A stretch of DNA of 23,830 bases, taken from contig JACGUK010000017.1 in NCBI GenBank assembly GCA_024256265.1, positions 1 through 23,830 on the forward strand, given 5' to 3'. Below are positions 16,163 through 23,439 of the stretch, one piece after another (the first letter of the stretch is position 1; each line of letters begins with the position of its first letter). A program made the position numbers and the translations under genes. The DNA is from an archaeon (lineage in GTDB: Archaea > Thermoproteota > Nitrososphaeria > Nitrososphaerales > JACAEJ01). The notes under the pieces are model-generated. The model was not told the origin of the DNA, did not search any database, and saw only the letters and a list, made by a program, of their open reading frames with translations.

Positions 16163-17575
16163 TTAGCCTACTGCTCCTGGCAACTTAGAGATCTCTAACT
16201 CTATAAGGCGGTTCAACTCTACAGCATACTCGAAGGGCAACTTCTTCATAATAGGCTCGATGAACCCTCTTACTATGAGGGCTTTTGCCTCTTCTTCATT
16301 CAGACCACGAGTCATGAGGTAGAATAAATGGTTCTCATCTATCTTTCCAGCAAATGCTTCATGGGATGCTGTAACTTCTCTTGTCTCATTTATTTCATTG
16401 TAAGGAATTGTGTAAGATTTTGATAATGGGTCCATCAACAATGCATCACATCTTACATTCACCTTCGAACCTATCGCTCCTTCATTTATCTTAACAAGCC
16501 CCCTATAGCCCATTATACCACCATTCACACAGATGCTCTTTGCCAGAACCTTGGCTGAAGCATAAGGTGCATTTATTATCACCTTTGCCCCTCCCTCTTT
16601 ATGTTGACCATTACCAGCAAAACCTATTGTGAGATGTTCTGCCCTTGCTCCCTTACCTCTTAATATGCTGGCAGGGTATAGCATTGTTACCTTGCTTCCC
16701 ATTGTTCCGCTTACCCACTCTACTACACCATTTTCATCAACCAATGATCGTTTTGTGTTAAGGTTGTAGATGCTCTTGCTCCAGTTTTGAATGGATGTGT
16801 ATCTGACTCTTGCATTCTTCTTGACAAATATCTCTACAACTCCACTATGTAATGATGATCTGCTATATCTTGGTGCAGAACATCCTTCTATGTAATTTAC
16901 CTCGCTTCCTTCTTCAGCTACTATAATAGTATGCTCGAATTGCCCCTCTGCTTCTTGAGCCATTACGAAATAAATCTGTAGAGGCACAGGTACTTTGGTA
17001 TTAGGTGGAATGAAAATAAAACTACCACCACTCCAAACTGCTCCATGAAGGGCAGCGAACTTGTTATCAGATGGAGGGACACAGCTTGTCATGAAGCATT
17101 TTTTAACTAATTCAGGATAATCTTGTACTGCAGTATCAGTGTCTGTGAAGATTACCCCCATCTCTTCAAGTTCTTTCTTTAAACTTCTATAAACAACTTC
17201 TGACTCATACATAGCACCAGAACCTCCAAGAAACCTTCTTTCATACTCTGGTATTCCTAGCCTATCAAAGGTCTCTCTGATATCATCTGGCAGCTCTTCC
17301 CAACTTGTAGCCTTCCTATCTTCTGGTTTTATGTAAAAAGTGATTTTATCGAAGTCCAATTCACTAAGGTCTGGACCCCATGTTGGCATGGGCTTGCTCT
17401 TGAAGATTTCAAAGGATTTTAGCCTGCGTCTAAGCATCCATTCAGGCTCATTCTTCTCTGAAGATATTTCTCTAATGGTCCTCTCAGTTAGACCTGGTTC
17501 AGTCTTAAATACATAGCGGACTGGAACCTTAACATCATACTTCGACTCATCTATTATCATCTTATCTGATGCCAT
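16163..17575 (-). CDS. sufB: Fe-S assembly protein SufB
   Basis: 470 aa, the core scaffold on which the cluster is built. Residues matching those known in E. coli SufB are present: C232 (YIEGCSAP), C376 (VNVRCDALLM), and H405 with E406 (TASHEAFAGKID). The ATG lies five bases after the sufC stop, and GGTGA within the end of sufC provides a ribosome binding site. Order sufC-sufB-sufD-sufS-sufU is typical of Gram-positive-like and archaeal SUF operons. Confidence 0.96.
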   Translation of the reverse strand: MASDKMIIDESKYDVKVPVRYVFKTEPGLTERTIREISSEKNEPEWMLRRRLKSFEIFKSKPMPTWGPDLSELDFDKITFYIKPEDRKATSWEELPDDIRETFDRLGIPEYERRFLGGSGAMYESEVVYRSLKKELEEMGVIFTDTDTAVQDYPELVKKCFMTSCVPPSDNKFAALHGAVWSGGSFIFIPPNTKVPVPLQIYFVMAQEAEGQFEHTIIVAEEGSEVNYIEGCSAPRYSRSSLHSGVVEIFVKKNARVRYTSIQNWSKSIYNLNTKRSLVDENGVVEWVSGTMGSKVTMLYPASILRGKGARAEHLTIGFAGNGQHKEGGAKVIINAPYASAKVLAKSICVNGGIMGYRGLVKINEGAIGSKVNVRCDALLMDPLSKSYTIPYNEINETREVTASHEAFAGKIDENHLFYLMTRGLNEEEAKALIVRGFIEPIMKKLPFEYAVELNRLIELEISKLPGAVG

Positions 17576-17580
17576 TTATA

Positions 17581-18357
17581 TCACCCTATCGAAAGCTCCT
17601 TCTTTATCCAATCGTATCCCTTCTCCTCAAGCTCTAAAGCTAACCCCTCTTTTCCTGACTTGACTATCCTACCATCTAATAAGATATGAACATAATTGGG
17701 TCTTACATATCTTAATACTCTCTGATAATGAGTAATGAACAATATGCCCATATCAGGACCCATGAGTGTATTAATCCCCTTGGCAACTGTCTTTAAAGCG
17801 TCTATATCTAAACCAGAGTCTGTCTCATCCAATACAGCTATCTTTGGTCTCAATATAGCCATCTGCAGAATTTCACATTTCTTCTTTTCACCACCAGAAA
17901 AGCCCTCATTTATATAGCGATTAGCAAAAGATTCATCCATCTTCAAAAGCTTCAACTTCTCCTTCAAAATTTCTTTGAATTTAAAGACAGAAACTACCTC
18001 TGCACTCATATCTTTTGGCTTATCAACCTGCCTCATATTGTTATAAGCTATCCTAAGAAAGTTGGCCAGACTCACTCCAGGAATTTCAAGAGGATACTGA
18101 AAAGCCAAGAAAAGCCCTTTTCTTGCTCTTTCATCTGGAGAAAGCTTAAGAATACTCTCACCATCAAGGAGTATGTCTCCCTTCTCTACTTTGTACCTTG
18201 GATGACCCATTATAGTGTGTGATAGAGTACTCTTGCCAGAGGCATTGGGTCCCATAAGGGCATGAATCTCGCCTTGTCTAACCCTTAAGCTAAAACCCTT
18301 CAGGATCTCTTTTCCTTCAACGCTTACATATAGATCCTTGATCTCTAACTCTACCAC
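17581..18357 (-). CDS. sufC: Fe-S assembly ATPase SufC
   Basis: 258 aa ABC-type ATPase that drives conformational change in SufBCD. Walker A is GPNASGKST (36-44), the signature is GFSGGEKKK (152-160), Walker B is [10 protein letters not shown] (173-182) and the switch His is H210. [14 protein letters not shown] is the typical SufC Q-loop segment. No membrane partner is present, as expected. The start is GTG with AGGGG about nine bases upstream. It is the first gene of the suf operon and diverges from the cysteine synthase gene across a 67-bp promoter region. Confidence 0.97.
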   Translation of the reverse strand: MVELEIKDLYVSVEGKEILKGFSLRVRQGEIHALMGPNASGKSTLSHTIMGHPRYKVEKGDILLDGESILKLSPDERARKGLFLAFQYPLEIPGVSLANFLRIAYNNMRQVDKPKDMSAEVVSVFKFKEILKEKLKLLKMDESFANRYINEGFSGGEKKKCEILQMAILRPKIAVLDETDSGLDIDALKTVAKGINTLMGPDMGILFITHYQRVLRYVRPNYVHILLDGRIVKSGKEGLALELEEKGYDWIKKELSIG

Positions 18358-18389
18358 TATTTATCCCCTAAACTTTTATTGGTTTCCTG

Positions 18390-18398
18390 TTTATTAAA
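18390..18398 (-). promoter_or_regulatory. Probable TATA element of the suf operon
   Basis: On the minus strand TTTAATAAA lies about 33 bases before the sufC GTG, leaving a leader of only a few bases. It is next to the palindrome at 18401-18417. Confidence 0.4.
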
Positions 18399-18400
18399 GT

Positions 18401-18417
18401 TTATAACAGTGTTATAA
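18401..18417. promoter_or_regulatory. Palindrome in the suf/cysteine-synthase divergent promoter
   Basis: TTATAACA, a single G, then TGTTATAA: perfect 8-bp arms. It includes the TATA-like TTTATAAC (18399-18406) that sits about 22 bases before the cysteine synthase ATG. A dimeric regulator bound here could control both directions. Part of the symmetry may simply reflect AT-rich promoter sequence. Confidence 0.5.
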
Positions 18418-18424
18418 TAATAGA

Positions 18425-19483
18425 ATGATAGTGAATCTAATGGCTAAAAAGGGCTTAAACATGCCCATGAATCAAGATTATTCATTTACAACCCAAGCTA
18501 ATGCATTAAAAGTAGGAAATACTCCCCTCATACCTTTGAATAACTTTAAGACTAATTCTATGAAGATACTGGCAAAGCTTGAATGGTTCAATCCCTTTGG
18601 TTCTTTAAAAGATAGGGCAGTATATTGGATGATAAAAGATGCAGAGGTTAAAGGTCTCTTGAACAAAAGAGACCAAGTCATCATAGAGCCAACATCTGGA
18701 AATACAGGGATAGCTTTAGTAGGAATAGCTAGTTTGATGGGTTATAGAGTTGAGGTTGTAATCCCTGACAAGATAAGCCAAGAAACTAAGGATATTTTAA
18801 TTTCTATGGGGGCTGAGATTCTTGAAACTACAGATGATCTATGCCCTAGAGTTGGAAAAGGTACTGATCAATCCATAGCTTTAGCAAAAGCTATCGTAAT
18901 GGGGCATCCTGGTAAGTACTTCATGCCTAACCAGTATGAGAATGAGGCAAACTATATGGCTCATTATGAGAGCACAGGACCTGAGATTTGGCGGAATACG
19001 GAAGGAAAGATAACTCATTTCATAGCAGGAATAGGGACTGGAGGAACTATAACTGGCGTTGCCCATTATTTGAAAGAAAAGAATCCATCCATCAAGATAT
19101 ATGCTGTTGAACCCCAAAAAGGTCATCATATTCAAGGTTTAAGGAATTTAGAGGAATCATTGATGCCTAAACTATTAGAGAAAAGAGCTGATCTAATAGA
19201 TGAGTGGATAAGGGTCTCGGATGATGATGCCTTTAAAATGGTAAGAAAGCTAGCTTCAAAAGAGAAATTACTTGTAGGTCCTTCTTCAGGAGCCATTATG
19301 CATGCTGCTTCAAGAATTGCTGAGAAAGAGAAAGATGGTGTAGCAGTTACAATATTTGCTGATGATGGCAGAAAGTATGGTAGCGTTTATAGTCAATTCA
19401 ATGTATTTACTGAGGATGAATTTAATTTCTTTAAGAAGAAAGGGAGGTTCCTAGATAAGAACTACCTCAATTTAAATTTCTAG
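18425..19483 (+). CDS. Cysteine synthase family protein (possible O-phosphoserine sulfhydrylase)
   Basis: 352 aa, fold-type II PLP enzyme. The PLP lysine is K62 (NPFGSLKDRA), the phosphate-binding motifs are PTSGNTG (89-95) and GTGGT (204-208). It makes cysteine from an activated serine and sulfide. R240 in QGLRNLEES resembles the arginine of phosphoserine-using CysM (LRNMDE), so O-phosphoserine may be the substrate; this is tentative. Cystathionine beta-synthase is an alternative, but no CBS domains follow. The first ATG lies about 22 bases from a TATA element, implying a leaderless mRNA; Met6 and Met13 are other possible starts. Divergence from the suf operon links cysteine supply to SufS. 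Confidence 0.9.
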   Translation: MIVNLMAKKGLNMPMNQDYSFTTQANALKVGNTPLIPLNNFKTNSMKILAKLEWFNPFGSLKDRAVYWMIKDAEVKGLLNKRDQVIIEPTSGNTGIALVGIASLMGYRVEVVIPDKISQETKDILISMGAEILETTDDLCPRVGKGTDQSIALAKAIVMGHPGKYFMPNQYENEANYMAHYESTGPEIWRNTEGKITHFIAGIGTGGTITGVAHYLKEKNPSIKIYAVEPQKGHHIQGLRNLEESLMPKLLEKRADLIDEWIRVSDDDAFKMVRKLASKEKLLVGPSSGAIMHAASRIAEKEKDGVAVTIFADDGRKYGSVYSQFNVFTEDEFNFFKKKGRFLDKNYLNLNF

Positions 19484-19490
19484 AATCTAT

Positions 19491-19856
19491 TCATAACAAG
19501 GGTAGATGACCAGTAACTTTATCTATCAATTTAGAGATTGATGGTCCTATCCCCAGAGCTGTAGGAGTATCAGGAGGAATCTCTGTAAGACCTTTATCCA
19601 CTATCAATGCACAAGGCAACTTCAGCCGTTTAGCCTTCTTCTCTAACTCAAGAAGTTCCTCTAAAGATTTAGCTTTAAGAATAACTTTCTTAGCGCCTTC
19701 TTTGCGCCATTCTTTCCAATATTCATCTTTTCTTCTCCTTGCTTTCTCATAGGCTTCTAAGCATGCATGGCATGCTTGGGCTGCTACCTTACCAGTACTC
19801 ATATCTAAGTCTGCTCTAACAACTATTGCCATCTTAAACTCAAAATGAATCGACAT
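19491..19856 (-). CDS. pth2: Peptidyl-tRNA hydrolase, archaeal type Pth2
   Basis: 121 aa. Pth2 frees tRNA from stalled peptidyl-tRNA. The family pattern is clear: MAIVVRADLDMSTGKVAAQ, CHACLEAYEKA, KSLEELLELEKKAKRLKLP, and the C-terminal IVDKGLTEIPPDTPTALGIG with the conserved Asp and Thr. Start at the first ATG adds eight residues; Met9 is the family-like start and is possible. It is convergent with the cysteine synthase gene (7-base gap) and divergent from tRNA-Leu. Confidence 0.95.
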   Translation of the reverse strand: MSIHFEFKMAIVVRADLDMSTGKVAAQACHACLEAYEKARRRKDEYWKEWRKEGAKKVILKAKSLEELLELEKKAKRLKLPCALIVDKGLTEIPPDTPTALGIGPSISKLIDKVTGHLPLL

Positions 19857-19955
19857 TCCTAATTGCTCAAATCTTTATGGAATCTTTTATTTTTTTGCAT
19901 AGTCCTTTAAAACTAGATTCAGATAAATGCAGATTTGAACTTTATTAGAGTGAGA

Positions 19956-19963
19956 CTTTTTAA
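19956..19963 (+). promoter_or_regulatory. Box A-like element for tRNA-Leu
   Basis: CTTTTTAA lies 24-31 bases upstream of the mature tRNA 5' end, the expected place for an archaeal box A. Confidence 0.4.
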
Positions 19964-19986
19964 CTCTTGATGATGATTTATCATGG

Positions 19987-20089
19987 GCGGGGGTTCCCAA
20001 GCCAGGTCAAAGATAGGGCTACGATCAAAGGGGGAGGACTTAAGATCCTCTGGCTTAGGCCTTCGTGGGTTCAAATCCCACCCCCCGCA
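19987..20089 (+). tRNA. tRNA-Leu (anticodon UAA) with an intron in the D-loop
   Basis: Acceptor arms GCGGGGG (19987-19993) and CCCCCGC (20082-20088) pair fully, with discriminator A. The anticodon arm is GAGGA-CTTAAGA-TCCTC, giving UAA. A long class II variable arm (GGC TTAG GCC) marks leucine. The T arm is GTGGG-TTCAAAT-CCCAC. CCA is not fully encoded (ACCT follows). The D arm closes only if 18 bases are removed: then CCC pairs with GGG around a loop containing GG. TTTT soon after the 3' end may end transcription. Confidence 0.92.
20011..20028 (+). other. Putative 18-nt tRNA intron (non-canonical, D-loop)
   Basis: GGTC (20005-20008) can pair with GATC (20023-20026), each followed by a 3-nt AAA bulge. 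This is the bulge-helix-bulge form cut by archaeal splicing endonuclease. Cutting after the second A of each bulge removes AGATAGGGCTACGATCAA and restores a standard tRNA-Leu. The insertion is bounded by a TCAAAG repeat, so the exact cut site cannot be fixed by sequence alone. The outer helix is weak. Confidence 0.75.
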
Positions 20090-20172
20090 CCTTGATTTTG
20101 GGCTTATTCTGAGGCTATTTTGGCTAAATAAGGCAGTTTTGAAATATTGTGGGCGAAGACTTAAATTTGAAC

Positions 20173-20194
20173 ACATGTTTACCGGTAAAAATGT
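20173..20194. repeat. Near-perfect palindrome between tRNA-Leu and alba
   Basis: ACATGTTTACC and GGTAAAAATGT pair with one mismatch; the inner 12 bases TTTACCGGTAAA are perfect. It lies 26 bases past the alba stop and near the change in base composition. It could be a terminator stem for alba or an operator. Confidence 0.4.
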
Positions 20195-20219
20195 TTGTCT
20201 TTCATGAACCGGAATAGGT

Positions 20220-20531
20220 TCAGTGAGCGACTGGCGTTGTTGTCAACTCGATTTCGATTGTTGAGACGTTTCTGCTACCCCCCTCCTGTGAGACCATCTG
20301 CTCTGTATCGATCTTTACGCCAGCGACTCTGACTCCTGAGCCAAATCTGTGAACAGTTATCTCTGCGACATCGACGGCGAGACTTATTGCCGCGCCCCGG
20401 GCTTTCAGGACGACGTTCGGAGAATTGCCTAAACATGTCAGAGTAGCGAGGACATAGTTCATGACAGGCTTTTGCCTCCCAATATACACAATATTATGGC
20501 TGAGAGGTTCTTCGGACTTAGTGTTAGACAT
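20220..20531 (-). CDS. albA: Alba chromatin / RNA-binding protein
   Basis: 103 aa from the ATG at 20529-20531; a TTG ten codons upstream is possible but makes an unusual N-terminus. Alba dimers coat DNA and RNA in archaea. The signature [19 protein letters not shown] holds the DNA-contact lysine, followed by [19 protein letters not shown] and [12 protein letters not shown] at the C-terminus. Codon use is richer in G+C than the genes to the left, like TFB to the right. It stands alone with no operon partner. Confidence 0.93.
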   Translation of the reverse strand: MSNTKSEEPLSHNIVYIGRQKPVMNYVLATLTCLGNSPNVVLKARGAAISLAVDVAEITVHRFGSGVRVAGVKIDTEQMVSQEGGSRNVSTIEIELTTTPVAH

Positions 20532-20706
20532 ACTTTGCCCTGAATTGGTCTTGCATATCAAGTTATGGGTAAGGAAGAATTGCCTCCATATGCTTCAGTT
20601 AGACAGAAGAATCATAATCCCAGAGTGGAACGAGGGTATGAGGAACAAACAAGGTTTGAACATGTGTGAAGACTAAAGTCGATGAACAGTTTTCTGAAGG
20701 GGGGCA

Positions 20707-20970
20707 GTACAGCACCGCAAGTCGAGGAAGGTACTTGACTATGTAGAGAAGCATGAGGACACCCTTAGAGTAGTGTGGTTCCCCACAGCCGCCCCTGAGT
20801 TCAACGTTATGAAGGAATGTTGGAGGCAGGCAGAGAACGACCTGTTAGCATAAGTACTATCCGTCATTCCTAGACCTAAAGAACGCTATGGCAACATACT
20901 TCCGAACGTGAAGGTTCAACCTCGATATGCGTAAATTCTTGCTCACAAACAGGTTTAACAAACTTATTCT
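20707..20970 (+). pseudogene. IS630-type DDE transposase, decayed C-terminal fragment
   Basis: One frame reads RKVLDYVEKHEDTLRVVWFP (from 20716), then TAAPEFNVMKECWRQAENDL. It hits TAA at 20851. The reading resumes one base out of phase from 20855 as YYPSFLDLKNAMATYFRT, a TGA, then RFNLDMRKFLLTN. This is the typical end of archaeal IS630-like transposases. Three lesions are visible: the frameshift, the TGA in place of an Arg codon, and Lys where the catalytic Glu (N-x-M-E) is expected. The N-terminal part and terminal inverted repeats are not recognisable, so it is a dead relic. Confidence 0.75.
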
Positions 20971-21072
20971 GTTTCCGATCCAGGACTTTTTTCGAAATCA
21001 ATCGCCTATTGGACTGTCTGATAACCTGTAAGATGGATGCGATACCTCCAAGCATAGGTTTCTGAAAATCCT

Positions 21073-21375
21073 TTATAGCTCCAAGTGAACTTGAGACATC
21101 CGGTCGTATTGTTTTCCCGCCTTGGTCATCCTAAACTCTATCAGAAACACTGCCTTGCGCACCTGAATAAACCTATGGGTTGCTAGGCGTTTCTGCCCCA
21201 TAGTCACTCCCCGATAAGTCACCGTAATCCCCTCCTTGGCCTCAACTTTCGACTTTACAGCCGCGACACACAGATTGTAGAGAGTCCCTTGTGGAAAGCC
21301 CAACTTTCCGTCAAGAAACTCAAGATAATCCCTCGATGTAAGATGGGCCTTTCGTGCTCCAGAATAGTAACCCAT
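21073..21375 (-). CDS. Orphan hypothetical protein, 100 aa
   Basis: An uninterrupted ATG-to-TAA frame of 100 codons, basic, with no transmembrane stretch. I do not recognise a family. The middle KEGITVTYRGVTMGQKRLAT and the end VFLIEFRMTKAGKQYDRM could form beta strands. There is no clear ribosome binding site, and it lies between two decayed genes, so it may itself be a relic or spurious. Confidence 0.35.
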   Translation of the reverse strand: MGYYSGARKAHLTSRDYLEFLDGKLGFPQGTLYNLCVAAVKSKVEAKEGITVTYRGVTMGQKRLATHRFIQVRKAVFLIEFRMTKAGKQYDRMSQVHLEL

Positions 21376-21399
21376 ATCCCACTACGATAGATATTCGTG

Positions 21400-21597
21400 C
21401 TAATCAGCTTTGCTCTTCTTCTCTTCCCCTTCTAGGCTTCGGGAAACTATTTGAGCCTTGGCAAACCTGTTACCAATGTCGGTGACCTTGATATATTCTT
21501 TCGCTTTCGCTCCTTCTACGAAGATAACAAATCCCTGAATTCTTGCAATGCCATCGCCTCTCTTGGGTTTGCTTTGGCGGAAAAGGGCGTAAAGGTG
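21400..21597 (-). pseudogene. TRAM-domain RNA-binding protein, 5' end lost
   Basis: The minus-strand frame reads KRGDGIARIQGFVIFVEGAK, then AKEYIKVTDIGNRFAKAQIV and a charged tail ending KKSKAD before TAG (21400-21402). This is a TRAM domain of the small single-domain archaeal type, proposed to act as RNA chaperones. The expected first strands (about 15-20 residues before GDGIA) do not appear. An in-frame TAG at 21598-21600 closes the frame upstream with no ATG, GTG or TTG between. So the gene is truncated or frameshifted unless the sequence has an error. Confidence 0.6.
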
Positions 21598-21644
21598 CTA
21601 GTCAAATTTAATAGGAGCATGATCAACGCAGATCTGGGTCAAGA

Positions 21645-21725
21645 ATGAAGTCCAAGAAGCAACATAAGCGTAAGATGAAGAAAGCTCATGCTAGAGCACG
21701 TCACTCAGATGTCCATCAGCGTTAG
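21645..21725 (+). CDS. Possible 26-aa very basic small protein
   Basis: An ATG-to-TAG frame begins MKSKKQHKRKMKKAHARA. It has 11 Lys/Arg and 4 His in 26 residues and a single acidic residue. Such composition recalls tiny nucleic-acid-binding or ribosome-associated proteins, but I recognise no family. There is no clear ribosome binding site. It may be chance in a relic region. Confidence 0.25.
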   Translation: MKSKKQHKRKMKKAHARARHSDVHQR

Positions 21726-22065
21726 GTCAAGTCATTAGAAATGTGAGGCGCTAGTAGCAACCGATACTCTGTCGACGCGTGAATGACACGTTCAGACGTA
21801 GACATTCATCCTGTTCAGCGAGAAGGGCAGGTTTGGCGTTGCGATAACTCTGTCAATTCTCCTAAAGAAGGGCGTGTTAGGTAAGTTTAACTAGGTAGCT
21901 GAGAATTCATAACCGTGGAGATTTTCTCGGCTAAAGGCTTGTCGCGCTGGTGTTCTTCCGACGTATCTAGGTGTCCTCCAGATGTGTCAGCCTTTGGCAT
22001 GCCGGGTACAATATGTGTGGTCTAGATGATTCATGGACGGTTCTCAGCAGCGAGGTGTAGGGAGC
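21726..22065. other. About 340 bases with no recognisable gene
   Basis: Frames on both strands are broken by frequent stops and I recognise no family motif. The last part upstream of aIF1A (22051-22065) contains its ribosome binding site. It most likely holds the aIF1A promoter plus decayed sequence. Confidence 0.5.
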
Positions 22066-22377
22066 ATGGGTAAGAGGAAGGTGTTGAGTGAAGCATTCCT
22101 GAAGAATCTCATTCTCCCTTCTGAGGGTGAAATGTTTGGAAGAGTAGTGAAGCTTGTGGGTAGTGATCATATTATGGTTCGGTGTGCTGATGGCAAAACA
22201 CGGATGGGGCGGATAAGGGGTAAGTTGCGGAGGCGGGTTTGGATTAGAGATAATGATGTTGTGCTGGTTGCTCCTTGGGATTTTAAGCAGGATAGTAGAT
22301 GTGATATTGTCTGGCGTTATACTTTCTCACAGGTTGAGTGGCTTACAGCCAACGGGAAGTTTCCTGAGGGCTTCTGA
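22066..22377 (+). CDS. eif1A: Translation initiation factor aIF1A
   Basis: 103 aa from the ATG at 22066. GAGGTG eight bases upstream and the family N-terminus MGKRKVL support this start over the ATG at 22033. aIF1A binds the A site of the small ribosomal subunit during initiation. The OB fold is clear: GEMFGRVVKLVGSDHIMVRC, DGKTRMGRIRGKLRRRVWIR, DNDVVLVAPWDF and CDIVWRYTFSQVEWL. It ends 19 bases before the TFB gene on the same strand, so a shared transcript is likely. Confidence 0.95.
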   Translation: MGKRKVLSEAFLKNLILPSEGEMFGRVVKLVGSDHIMVRCADGKTRMGRIRGKLRRRVWIRDNDVVLVAPWDFKQDSRCDIVWRYTFSQVEWLTANGKFPEGF

Positions 22378-22396
22378 GACTTTGAAGATGATATAG

Positions 22397-23341
22397 TTGG
22401 CGGCTCAGAAGGTTTCAGAGCGCTGTCCAAGATGCGCCAAGCAAGTATTGGTCTTAGATTCTTCAAGTGGCGAATTTGTATGTGGCAACTGTGGGTTTGT
22501 TCTGAAGGAGAGGTCTGAGGAAGTGGGTTACGAGTGGAGAGCCTTCTCGCCTGAAGAAAGAGAGCAGAGAAGCCACACTGGAGGCCCTTCAACACTGTCG
22601 AAGCATGATATGGGGCTATCAACGGTGATAGGCTACGGGTTCAGAGATGCAACAGGAAAGACACTACCATCCGCCACCAAAAGCGCGATCCATCGATTGC
22701 GAACCTGGGACCGACGCAGTATGGTTCACAAGTCATCAGATAGAAACCTCAGCATAGCGTTGAGTGAGTTGTCTAGGCTTGCAGACAAGCTGAATGTGAG
22801 CGATTTTGTGGTCGAACATGCAGCCTACACTTACCGCAAGGCTCTTGAGAGAGGTTTGGTGCGAGGCAGATCCATTTCAGGCATGATTTCAGCTTCACTG
22901 TATGAGGCATGCCGTAACACCAACACCCCTAGGACTCTCAAGGACGTTGCCTCAATAGTCAACATGAAGAAGAAGGGTTTGGCAAAGTACTACCGCCTTC
23001 TAGTCAGAGAATTGGATCTAGTGGTTCCCGTAGTGGATCCAGTCAAATGCGTCTCACGTATAGCGAGCAGGGTTAAACTCTCCGAGAGGACCCAGAGGAG
23101 GGCGTTCGAAATCTTGAATGTAGTAAGGGAGTCCAAGACTTCTGCTGGCAAGGATCCTATGGGTCTCGCCGCATCAGCACTCTACCTTGCAAGCACAATG
23201 GCTGGTGAAGATGACCACACAGTAACACAGAAGGATATTGCAGAGGCAGCCGGAGTCACAGAGGTCACGATAAGGAACAGAATCAAAGGGCTTAAATACC
23301 TATGGAGCTTGAAGGAAGATGAGAAGCATTACTCAATTTGA
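22397..23341 (+). CDS. tfb: Transcription initiation factor TFB (TFIIB)
   Basis: 314 aa. TFB bridges TBP on the promoter and RNA polymerase. The N-terminal zinc ribbon uses C10, C13, C29 and C32. The B-reader/linker has EWRAFSPEE and GGPSTLSKHDMGLSTVIG. Two cyclin repeats follow: about 120-205, with SISGMISASLYEACR, and about 215-305, with AASALYLAS and DIAEAAGVTEVTIRNRIKGL. The start is TTG because an upstream ATG meets a stop at once. Codon use is richer in G+C than the left side of the window (32 G/C in the 60 bases at 22561-22620). Confidence 0.97.
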   Translation: MAAQKVSERCPRCAKQVLVLDSSSGEFVCGNCGFVLKERSEEVGYEWRAFSPEEREQRSHTGGPSTLSKHDMGLSTVIGYGFRDATGKTLPSATKSAIHRLRTWDRRSMVHKSSDRNLSIALSELSRLADKLNVSDFVVEHAAYTYRKALERGLVRGRSISGMISASLYEACRNTNTPRTLKDVASIVNMKKKGLAKYYRLLVRELDLVVPVVDPVKCVSRIASRVKLSERTQRRAFEILNVVRESKTSAGKDPMGLAASALYLASTMAGEDDHTVTQKDIAEAAGVTEVTIRNRIKGLKYLWSLKEDEKHYSI

Positions 23342-23439
23342 ACAGCTTCTATCCAAAAAATTCGAAGTGCTAAGGTTTTGTGGGCTTATCTATACGATTC
23401 AGAATGTGGTAGGCAGAATAATGATGTGGTAGTGGGAGC

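Noticed and set aside
19919..20207. ORFs on both strands across tRNA-Leu
   Set aside because: They cover the tRNA gene and encode no recognisable protein; shadows of a structured RNA.
20461..20676. 71-codon plus-strand ORF opposite the start of alba
   Set aside because: Largely antisense to alba, with no motif or ribosome binding site.
21451..21648. Plus-strand ORF whose end resembles a MinD/ParA segment (LGFALAEKGVKVLV)
   Set aside because: It lies opposite the TRAM domain, which matches its family over a much longer stretch; there is no Walker A motif and the start is a TTG. The resemblance is probably chance.
22317..22622. 101-codon minus-strand ORF across the aIF1A-TFB junction
   Set aside because: Antisense to two well-identified genes.
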